Below are positions 1 through 8,386 of a stretch of 17,648 nucleotides of DNA, piece by piece. Every line of letters begins with the position of its first letter. The first letter of the stretch is position 1. The notes beneath the pieces are model-generated. The model searched no databases, was not told the DNA's origin, and saw only the letters and a list, made by a program, of their open reading frames with translations. The translations under genes were made by a program, and so were the position numbers. Source of the DNA: Suillus spraguei (lineage: Eukaryota; Basidiomycota; Agaricomycetes; Boletales; Suillaceae); assembly GCA_016800925.1 (NCBI GenBank), contig JABCPU010001048.1:1-17648 (forward strand), in the 5' to 3' direction.

Positions 1-770
1 ACTATCCGTACTTACCCTCCGGCATGCTCCTACAGTATATAAACTTGTAGTACAACTCCTGCAGACCTTAGTCTGATTCATTGTTCCTACTTCTGTATAT
101 TCCTTTGATTACTCTGTATCCTGTTATCATGTCTATATAACTCCATCTCCGTTCTTGCACTTGGGCTCCGGCCCTTGTAAGCTTCCGACTCAGGCCTATG
201 GGATCACTCCCTAGGCCGGAGCTTTGATCCTATGTCCTATAATCTTTTCGGACTTCGTCCATCTCCGTCTATCATCTGTTTCACCTCCGACTCTACCTTT
301 GGTAGTCTTATACTGTCTGTTTTCTATTCCAGACCTTGTCTGGAGTAGTCTATACTATCTCTACACCACATCTGGACCTACTCCTCTCTAGTAGCCAACA
401 CTTCCTCTAAGATCCACAGAGCTATGCTCATCTGCTCCTCCGCTCCTCCGCTCCTCTGAGCTCCGGACCTTCGGACCCCTAGTCCTCTGGATCCATCCTA
501 TCCTATCCTCTGACATCTATGGATCATCTTTCCCTCCGGAGCTCTGCTCCTATCCTGCCCTGGACTTTGTCCAGTGGTCCATCCTTCATCTGTTCTACTT
601 GGAGCTTGTTCCAGTAGTGTTACCATTACTCCCTACCTTCCAGAAATAGTTCCGGCGCATTCCCGCGCTCATCCGGAAGTCCATCAGAGCTCTGTCGAGC
701 TATCCTGCCTTAGAGTTCGTCCGGACCCTCCATCCGGACTTCACCAGAACTCTCCCTTGGACTTCATCCG
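1..770. repeat. Pyrimidine-rich degenerate repeat-like region
   Basis: The plus strand is strongly enriched in C and T and repeats variants of TCCGGA, CTTCGTCC and CTCCTCCG many times (for example around 427-480, 650-690 and 715-770). A TATATAAA-like box lies near 36-43. No reading frame here shows a recognisable protein; the short frames are low-complexity. The composition and motif echo resemble LTR or satellite-type repeats in mushroom genomes, but I could not find a paired LTR, a primer-binding site or a target duplication. The left end is cut by the window edge, so the nature of the region stays open. Confidence 0.45.
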
Positions 771-891
771 AAATTAAGGGCACATACTCAGGTAAGGGGC
801 ACAGCGTACGAGCTGAGGCCAAGCCCCCTTGACTTACAACCCTCCGGTACAAACCCCATGTAAGACCAGGACTTCTTACTAATCTCTGGTT

Positions 892-2085
892 TTGCATGGT
901 CGTAACAAAAAGAAGGAAAGGAAGGACATGATAAAGTATGGGAGGAAATGGATGCCTAGGATGGTGGTCTACCAGCAGAAGTGCGAAGAGGTGCTAAAGA
1001 GGATTGAGGATGAGTCCGGGGCAAAGCCGGGAGATCCTGGTATGTTCAAACATTATCAGGGGGCTGTGAAGAGAGTCATGGCTGAATTGGACGACGACGA
1101 GTTGGAGAAGGCAAAAGAAACAGCAGAAGAATGGTCAAACAGCTTTCCTCCTCCAGAGATACAAGCAGAAGTTGCTTGTAAGAAGGGACCGGCATATATG
1201 GAGCACTTTTCGAAAGAGATGTGGAGGCAATGCGGGATGAGAGTTTTTGTGTTGTCAGCTTGGAAGAATGAACAGGGAGAGGTTCTGTTCAGGATGTAAG
1301 TCAATTGCGTCCATCATTGCCAATCTTTTATCTCAATATATGTGTGCAGGCATGATGATAATGAGGCATTAGGAGATGGGGACAGCTTCATGAAGATGAA
1401 GGACTGGGAGGACATTGAGCCAGTATGGCAGGAGTATGCCCAGGAACAGTTCAGTGAGTGTTTGAACTTTGGATGCAAGAATGAATTCATTGATCATCAC
1501 AATGATAGGTGCCAGGGCACGGGATGGAGGATGACAGGTGAAGGGAGGTCGCAAATGAGTCAGAAAACCAGCTTTTGAACTTGACACAGACGGGGATGGG
1601 ATGCCATTGCTTCCAGACATCACGGAAATGAAACTTGAGGAGAAGAAGGCCATAGTCAGGGTGTTTCTTACATCGCACTACAGTGAGTCCTTCGTGGCAA
1701 CATCTGAGATGTTGTTGAATGTGTGGACACAGGAATATGTTCCAGGAATGACAAGGCTGTCGTGCCATGGAGTGCCCTCGTACAAAGTCAGGATGACTTT
1801 GTGGCAAGGAAGTATCTTCCAGCAGATATTGACCTGAAGGAGCCTTCGAAGTTGCAAAACTGGGACACGACAGCCTTGCTCAATTTCTGGTATGCTCAGC
1901 AGGAAACAGGAAAAGATTCAACATTCCTGTTCAAAGCATGGAAGAATAAAGATGGGGACATGGTACCATCTGTGGTATCCAGCAAGTCGCCATCTCATCT
2001 GACTCATTGTGACAGACAAACTCAGGCTGGGCTTGAAAAGGTAGTTTTTGCATGGTGTCTCATACTTGGACTTTCCTTACCTTAG
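892..2085 (+). pseudogene. Broken hypothetical protein of a repetitive Agaricomycete type
   Basis: Three blocks read as one protein when joined. Block 1 (892-1295) is lysine-rich at its start (HGRNKKKERKD) and contains the run KEMWRQCGMRVFVLSAWKN. A 54-nt intron at 1296-1349 (GTAAGT...GCAG) joins it in phase to HDDNEALGDGDSF. Block 2 continues to about 1570. Block 3 starts in another frame at about 1572 (FELDTDGDGMPLLPDI) and ends near 1682 with SHY. A last block after a GTGAGT...CCAG intron (about 1683-1745) reads NDKAVVPWSALVQSQDDF and then FWYAQQETGKDSTFLFKAWK. The frames do not join cleanly: one surplus A in the AAAA run near 1564 would explain one break, and the intron at 1683-1745 is out of phase by one. 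The family is familiar to me only as an unnamed protein common in mushroom genomes. Start and end are uncertain; no function is assigned. Confidence 0.5.
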
Positions 2086-2255
2086 GTTCGCACTTTTGAT
2101 GATTACATAAGCACCTCACCTTTCACTCTTTGCATCACCAAGGATTCTACTTAGTTCCAGTACTGTTAGCTCCTCTTTTGATTGAGTTCCTGGGCAGCTT
2201 ACCATAGCTCCTCACTCATTTGAGTTCTTGTGTGGCTTTTCTCTTTGTAGCTTTT
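2086..2255. other. Intergenic, no gene seen
   Basis: AT-rich sequence with repeated GAGTTC and TAGCTCCT words. A block GGCAGCTTACCATAGCTC near 2194-2211 is echoed as GGCAGCTTTCATAGCTC just beyond the 34-bp inverted repeat (about 2539-2555). This suggests an older local duplication around that element. I see no coding potential. Confidence 0.4.
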
Positions 2256-2535
2256 CTACATCAGGAAATTCACACATTCCTTGACGTGCTTAATCAGCTT
2301 AAACTCACTTATCTCAAAACTTGTTTGCTCTCTCTCACATCATTCACCTGGCATATCTTATATTTTTTGAGTGCGAAATACAATAAAACGTGTATATTAA
2401 TATATCTCAACATTTTTTTTCTGAATTCATTCACATTGAAATTTTGGACAAGTAGATTCAATTTCACCAAGGCAGTTAAGTGTAAATAAGTCCGCATAAG
2501 GGCACATCAAGGAATGTGTGAATTTCCTGATGTAG
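2256..2535. mobile_element. 280-bp inverted-repeat element with 34-bp arms
   Basis: The left arm 2256-2289 (CTACATCAGGAAATTCACAC and onward) and the right arm 2502-2535 are reverse complements over 34 bases with a single mismatch (position 2285 against 2506). The 212-bp interior is AT-rich and has no convincing gene; short frames there are chance. The structure fits a MITE or other hairpin-forming non-autonomous element. The target-site duplication is not clear (CTTTT on the left, TTTGG on the right), so the superfamily cannot be named. Confidence 0.6.
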
Positions 2536-2828
2536 TTTGGCAGCTTTCATAGCTCACTAGTTAGCTCCTGGATACCTAGTTTTCTAAAGTGAACACTACC
2601 ACTGTCTTTGACTGTTCCCTCTCTCCTTCCCTTGAGTTTTGGCTAGTCAGAAGCCCTTTGGGCTGAACATACTGCTCCCTGCTTCTTATACCTGTCCCCC
2701 CAGGCAGGATTGTTTCTCTACATCGGCATCATAGCAATGAAGGGAGAAAAGCTAGTTGGAACAAAAAGCAAGATGATCTGACATCAACGATTTGTACTAT
2801 GATTATCTGTAATTATGATATGTAACGA
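2536..2828. other. Intergenic, no gene seen
   Basis: Mixed-composition sequence between two inverted-repeat elements. It has no exon-like frame, no RNA gene and no further repeat that I can support. Confidence 0.4.
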
Positions 2829-2830
2829 TA

Positions 2831-3186
2831 CTGTAGAGTTACGATCATAACTTCGCATCCTTTCGGGTGTGACCATGTCACCCTTAGCTTTGCAGCTTCG
2901 TAGGCTCTTGTGACATGTGACCTATCTAAGTTAGCTTCGTCCTCAACTGATTCTATCCTATATTTTGTGAGCTTCAACAACTTTTTGACAAGCAAGTCAT
3001 GGAGGCTCATTATATGTGATAGGCTGCAGAGAACTGTGTTGAAAAGAGAAACAGCAATTTTTTTCTATTTTACCATATGTCACAAAATAGCTTCGTGACC
3101 CCAAATTTGGTGTGACTGTCACTTCAAATAGCTTCGATTCGCCAGGGGGTGGGACGTGTGACGAAGTTGTGGTCGTAACTCTACAG
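2831..3186. mobile_element. 356-bp TA-flanked MITE, Tc1/mariner-like
   Basis: The left terminus starts CTGTAGAGTTACGATCATAA and the right terminus, read on the opposite strand, starts CTGTAGAGTTACGACCACAA. The arms match over about 25 bases with two mismatches, both C in one arm and T in the other. A TA dinucleotide lies directly outside each end (2829-2830 and 3187-3188), as expected for Tc1/mariner target duplication. The interior has no transposase. It repeats the word AGCTTCG (about 2896, 2925, 3086 and 3127) and GTGAC in several places, like sub-terminal binding repeats. The superfamily is an inference from the TA flanks. Confidence 0.65.
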
Positions 3187-3188
3187 TA

Positions 3189-3399
3189 TAATCAGAGTGG
3201 GAGAAATAAAATCGAGAAAAACAGCGAGTCGGGGATGGGTGCTTGCACTGTTACCGATCATTTCAGTGGTTTTGCAGATTAGTACCTGAATGGTCCGTGT
3301 TCTCGGTGCTTACGGGTCCTACTCTGTCAGAAGCCCAAGCATAGCATACACAGCAGACAGTTTACTTTCCCCTTAATATGCGATCTCACAACTACCAGG
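3189..3399. other. Intergenic, no gene seen
   Basis: Unique-looking sequence between the TA-flanked element and the left edge of the large duplication. No coding or repeat signal was found. Confidence 0.4.
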
Positions 3400-3948
3400 T
3401 GATGGATTAGTCATGTGGGTTGTATCTTTCCATGTTGTGACCTAGGTTATGTATTACCAGTTACACATGATCCATATACATTTGTTATGCGGGTTATACC
3501 GATGACGCCATCCAGTGAGTTCCATTTTAGTACGCCCATTTCATCTTTCTGGATGAGTGCGAGCTATGGGCACGCTCACAACCCAACTAGTGAAATTTCA
3601 GGCGGCAGTTAAAGCAAAATATCACGTCCGCTAACCGCAGGGTTTTACTTTTCGATAATCCCATTGCACTTGGGTCCGTCCCTCACAACGGTTAGCCTCT
3701 GATCTGAACTTACATGACATTTTAGTGAATTATCTCCTATCTTCCCCTGATCTAATCCACTCTCCATGTGACATGCTTACTTTTGCTGTGGTGCTTTACA
3801 CGCATCCGGTAAAATGAGGCAATGAAACCGACTTTTGTACACTAAGCCAGAATTAAGGAACCAAATGCTATGTGGTGTATGTAACACGAACGCTTTTGTT
3901 TATCTGTCCATCAAGTTCACCGCTCCCTTGCAGCCACCCTCTAACAAT

Positions 3949-5683
3949 ATGCCAATAGTCTCAGATGATCCCTCTTGGTGGCCGACCATTGACGCGAGCA
4001 TCACTTCCAGCTATTTTATAGGTTCGTGGAGAGCATGTCAGTCGATGGTAGTAATATCCCAATCTAACCTTCGTTGCGGTTTTGCAGTGGCCGCCTCCGT
4101 TTGCAGTGTGGTACGATTGGGGTGAGTGAGATGGTATTCAAGACTTCCCCAAATCTTTATAATATCTCCAGCACTGACGTTTGCACAAGAGGCAAGTTTA
4201 TGCCATTTACGAAGCAGTTATCTCTCTAAGATTGACTTTTACTTTACAGGTTGAACTTGTCTGGGTGAGTAGAATCCTACGTCAGGAGAATAACATTAAT
4301 TTGCGACAGAGGCAACGTTGGTCCTTGATGACTGCTATGTATCTGTGTGTATGTAGCTGGCATTATAATTGTGGATAGCAACTAGTGCTGACTTGAAAAT
4401 ATTATATTCTAGCTGCGCTATATTGGAATCGTATATGCTGTGTATGTTCGCAAAATCTAGCATTGTCATTATGCTAATGTACCATCTCTCACAATCAGCA
4501 TCAGCATACTGTGTATGTCTCCTCGTGAACACAATGTTTATCTATTCTGATCGGCGACGTACAGCTCAAGTCCCGACAATCTCGTTGACGGATACAGTGT
4601 GTATTTTGCACCGATACTTGCCATTCCCGTATATTCAAACTGTACTCTCGTGTAGGGGTAAGTGAGTTTCTCGACCAGCTCGTTACCTCAACATAATGAT
4701 TTCCACAGTTGTGAGTTGATTTAGAATGTATCATCCTCCGAGGTTGGTCACTAACTGAATTTCGTAGGTCTTGCTTACTTTATGACACTGAATTGGATGA
4801 CTTTCGTCTCGACTGTAATGTTGAACAGTAAGCTTCACAGCTGCAATACATTGATCAGTGATATTGACTTGAAGCAATGCAAGTCATTATGATCACTCGG
4901 TTATATGCCATGTATGGACTATCCAGAAAGGTGCTGATAACTCTCGTTATCATCTTCCTGGCTAGTAGCATCGTCAATGGGACAATTTATGGGATAGTAA
5001 CTAAGAATAGTTCAGCATGTAAGCATTCGTTATGGATGGAATACCGGTCCATCACGCTCATTGGCAAACACCAGTGGTGCTCATTCTCTCCGGTAGCCAT
5101 GTGTGCTCCCCTAGCCTTGCCGGCGTACTACTAGTACTGGTTGATATCACTTTCATAATCGGCATTGCATGGGAAGTCCTCGCGCTGTGTCTTGCAGCCT
5201 GGATTGTTGTAAAACACATCTGTGAACTGCGACAATCAGGAGGAGGGATTCTAGGAACTTATTCAAGGCGCTAATAAAAACTCACGTGATTTACTTTACA
5301 AGGTGAGTTCTGATAATGTTTATGTGGTTGTCTTTTTTCGCTCAAGTTCTGAGCGTATTAGCTTTGTTGCTGCGTCTTGTTTCCAAATCAGTTATTTATC
5401 TCCAACGCTCTCGGCGGTATGTTAATCCGATACTCACATCCGTATGCGAAATGATTCATCATTCCTATAGAACCCATATTCCTTGGAGACTCAGATTTAT
5501 CTTGGCTTTTCTCAGATTTTTGTGCTCGTACAGATGGTTGTGCTGGGACCGCGCCTGATCCTTAGCGTTCGAGAATTTAACGCTGCGCTTGTGGCCGACA
5601 CCGACTTGGATGGAGGAACTGGCATGACTTCAATTGCTTTCCGGGAGCGTGTGCACATAACTGACACTGGCAATGGTGTGTAA
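3949..5683 (+). pseudogene. DUF6533 membrane protein gene, copy 1, frameshifted
   Basis: A multi-exon gene of the Agaricomycete DUF6533 family, whose members are predicted multi-pass membrane proteins of unknown, possibly receptor-like, role. It starts at ATG 3949 (MPIVSDDPSWW). Exon joins give the family hallmarks ALTFAQE then VELVW then RQRWSLMTAMYL then RYIGIVYAV, later PTISLTDT, YFMTLNWMTFVSTVMLN, MITRLYAMY, IGIAWEVLALCLAAWIVVKH, HVIYFT, SCFQISYLSPTLS and VLGPRLILSVREF, ending at TAA 5681-5683. The intron at 4192-4249 has a GC-AG ending. An extra T in GTTTGCAG (about 4096-4098), absent in copy 2, breaks the frame in the first transmembrane exon. A second break lies after RQSGGG near 5245-5260. 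As read, it cannot make a full-length protein unless these are sequence errors. Confidence 0.8.
4192..4249 (+). other. GC-AG intron in DUF6533 copy 1
   Basis: The donor is GAG|GCAAGT and the acceptor TTTACAG|GTT. Removing the 58 nt joins FAQE directly to VELVW, the conserved order in this family. No GT donor nearby gives that join. The same donor is kept in copy 2. Confidence 0.7.
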
Positions 5684-5924
5684 CCGGGAAAACACTCGAT
5701 GTAATCATATTTGTCGGATAATCGACAAGGAGCAGGGCAATTTTGTTTTTGTTTTCAAGTTTTGTCACGGTAGTTCTTTGGTGTCACCAAGTAGACTTGG
5801 AAGAGAAATAGGTCTAAAGTATTTGCGTATGTCTATTAGTAGCGGTAGCTATATTCTATCTCTGTTGATTTTATCCCAAAAGAACAACTACATGTGGATC
5901 ACAGTTAACACGTTTACCTTGTTT
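5684..5924. other. 3' flank of DUF6533 copy 1, no gene seen
   Basis: This stretch aligns only in part with the 3' flank of copy 2. It includes material near 5760-5880 that copy 2 lacks. No exon or RNA gene is visible. Confidence 0.4.
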
Positions 5925-5991
5925 TCAGTAGGACCTCGTACGTTAGCCCGCACCACACCCTCTTGACAAGTGACTGCAACCAGACTGCCAG
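5925..5991 (-). pseudogene. 3' fragment of an acyl-CoA thioesterase gene
   Basis: On the minus strand, 5991 downward reads LVAVTCQEGVVRANVRG and then PTEN, matching the C-terminus of the intact-length thioesterase at 10344-11763 (same peptide, then TEN). One in-frame codon is extra here. Downstream the match fades (NKVNV in place of NKAKL and stop), so the peroxisomal ending is lost. There is no upstream exon. This is debris carried along by the segmental duplication, not a gene. Confidence 0.8.
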
Positions 5992-7502
5992 TAGAACAGG
6001 GACGGACTGCAAGGCAACCCAAAGCTAAACATCTATAGCGGGGAGATGGCGGTTCTATCGATCGAAGACCGACGAGCCATCACTCCTGCTAGTGCTGGAC
6101 TCCCTGGGACCTGCGGCCACTGCACCAGACCACCCTGCTACACCTGTCACCCTCTCCAAATGCAACCGCCCCCAGTTGGACCATGAAAAACGAATGTGCG
6201 GGAGTGCAAAGACCTGCACCAGACCACCTTGGTGCACCTGCCCCTCTCCAGATGCAACCGTCCGCGGTCGCACTATGAAGGATGAATGTGCGGCGGTGCA
6301 CAAATGACGAAACTGAGGTGGTCGAGACGGAGATTTCGACAATGGCAAGTAGGACAATGTGGTGTAGTACGACGAGAAAAATGATATGGCGAGTTGTCAA
6401 AAAAATGTTGGATAGCATCTCGAGAATGAGTGAGGTGGAGTACTGCAAATATTGCATCAGGGAGTTGAACTAGGGTCCGTAAACGATTGTGCCGATACTT
6501 AAGACTGGACCAGGACCATGGATTATGACAAGAAGTGCGAAAAGCCGAAAAATCGCGTGTCAGTCGAGTCTGAGCAAGCAGCGGCCCGGCCAATGTGGCA
6601 CATATCATCTGCTCAAGTAGGCGGGGCAGTATGACAGTTGGTGCTGATGACTGGCGAAGATGAGAGACAGGATGGTAGTAATATGGATGCATTCCATGCC
6701 TTCAATTGCGCAATATCAGTATCCCGACGACTCGTATTCTCCAACTTCTCGTGACTCCGTTGAAGCTTGATGCTGGGAACTCGAAGCACATCCTCGACAA
6801 ACTCATCTCACGTTGAGTGTCTGCAAGTTAGGTAGTCCTTGAGGAGGTTGGAGATACCCTCGACTAAATCCTCAATCGAATCTCCCCCATACCCAAAGCA
6901 ACCTCAGTTACCCACACAACATGTGCAAGTGTGCCACTACTCCAATATCGCCCTCCTTCAGTGCGTGGGGAGCTATACGCTCCCTCTGCTGCGCGCGAGA
7001 TGGCTTGAGTGGTTTTTTGGGCGGCCACTGTTTTAAAAAGATATATTGAGCAATGAGCGCCACAAATGTGGTAGTTTGCGCTGAATTGAGTGACTGGAAC
7101 TACTGATCTGTGCCATTTGCATTTGTCCAGGCATGAGTTGCATAGCGAAGCGCTGGATACGCTGAGTGTCGGTCCATGTTGTTGGCAGGAGGGCTGGAAT
7201 TGTGCGAACCACACAGACGGCTGCTCGTTGTCATCATATTATAAGTAGAACTTGCGAGTGCTAAGTGGTAGCACTAGTGGAAAACATGAAAGACTGTTCC
7301 GCCACATAGATCTCACCGTTCTCCTCGAACTCACGTCTCGGAAACATCCGGAGTAATAAGTGTTTGGCTCACAATCAAGCGCATTGTCTCATTAGATCTG
7401 AAAGCTCGTATACCTGATTCTTTAATTTCTGTCACAAGTATTTGACATTTACTTGGTATCAAGAAGACACTGATATACAAAACCATCCGGCTGACTGTCA
7501 CC
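5992..7502. other. Spacer between duplication copies, no gene recognised
   Basis: About 1.5 kb with neither side matching the duplicated blocks. It contains the 94-bp tandem repeat at 6120-6306. Open frames up to 139 codons on the minus strand (6273-6692) and 116 codons (6864-7214) have no recognisable motif, a biased composition and no convincing splice context, so I do not call them genes. Confidence 0.45.
6120..6306. repeat. Two-unit tandem repeat, period 94 bp
   Basis: Unit 1 begins CTGCACCAGACCACC at 6120 and unit 2 begins with the same 15 bases at 6214. Both continue through CACCTG, CCTCTCCARATGCAACCG, an ATGAA word and GAATGTGCGG before ending in GTGCA. The units differ by scattered substitutions and small indels. 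Confidence 0.75.
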
Positions 7503-7693
7503 TCGCATCAGCATGCAAACAGTGGACGTCGTGGCCGCCGTCGTAACCTCAGTATAAATGACATTGCCTTTCTCACTGTAACCATTCGTCGAAATCCCAC
7601 CATGTACCTCGATGAGCTACAGCACCGCAGTGTTTTTGTTTCTCTACAAACACTTTTTCGCACCCTGCGCAGGCTACATCTCACGGCCACCAC
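7503..7693 (+). pseudogene. Tc1/mariner-like transposase N-terminal relic
   Basis: A continuous plus-strand frame without its own clear start reads GRRGRRRNLSINDIAFL, then NPTMYLDELQ, then VSLQTLFRTLRRLHLT, and stops at two consecutive TGA codons near 7693. This matches the helix-turn-helix DNA-binding part of fungal Tc1/mariner (IS630-related) transposases, which typically read GRPRxLS...NPTxYLDELQ...VSxxTLxRTLRRLHLT. The stretch between LDELQ and VSLQ is several residues shorter than usual, so there is an internal deletion. No DDE catalytic domain follows. The fragment ends exactly where duplication copy 2 begins. Confidence 0.6.
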
Positions 7694-8386
7694 ATGATGA
7701 ATTAGTCGTGTGTCAAGTTTTCAGGGTCATACTACTGTACTGGCTACTGATTGTATTTTTCCGCATCTTTGTGACCTAGGTTATCATGTATTACCACTTG
7801 CACATGAGACGATTGATTCATATACAAAGCAGTTCATTTGATATGCGGGTTATACCAATGAAGCCATTGGACAGTCCAGTGAGTTCTATGTTAGTCGCGC
7901 CCATTTACAAATGCGTGCTGTTCACATCCGTCTCTCCGGCAGAACTAAACCTTGTTAAGACGATCTGGATGAACTATCATTGATCACGCTCCCGCGCGAC
8001 ACAATGCATAATGACCCCAACTAGTGAATTTTCAGACGACGGCTAAGGCGGCCTTCAGTGCCGCGTATGAAATATCACCAGTCCGCTAACCGCAGGGTTT
8101 TACTTTGCGATGACCCCATTGCACTTGGGCCCGTCTCTTGCAACGGTTAGCTTCCGATTTGAACTTACTAGTCATTTCAATTAGACATCTCCTACCATCT
8201 ACTCCACTCTCATGTGACATGCTTACTTTTGCCGCGGTGTTTTACACGCCTCTGGTAAAAATGGGGCAATAAAACCAACTTTAAGACAGAATCCAGGAAC
8301 CAAATGTTGTGTGGTATATGTAGCACGAACGCTTTTGTTATCTGTCCACCAAGTTCACCGCTCCCTCGCAGCCGCCCTCTAACAGA

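Larger units (their letters stand above)
3400..5991 (+). repeat. Segmental duplication, copy 1
   Basis: This block is homologous in the same orientation to 7694-10426. Shared landmarks in order are TGATGRATTAGTC at the left end, CCGCTAACCGCAGGGTTTTA (about 3629 and 8091), the whole DUF6533 gene, and the right-end run CGTTAGCCCG...CACCACACCCTCTTGACA. Differences are scattered substitutions and indels; the leader of copy 2 has about 50 extra bases, and the 3' flanks differ by a unique stretch near 5760-5880. Similarity stops at about 5991, inside what corresponds to the last exon of the thioesterase gene beside copy 2. Confidence 0.85.

Noticed and set aside
1..890. A complete LTR with primer-binding site before the hypothetical gene
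   Set aside because: No second LTR, no tRNA-complementary site and no target duplication can be found within the window.
6273..6692. 139-codon minus-strand frame in the spacer
   Set aside because: It has no recognisable motif, overlaps the 94-bp tandem repeat and has no splice or start context. Probably chance.
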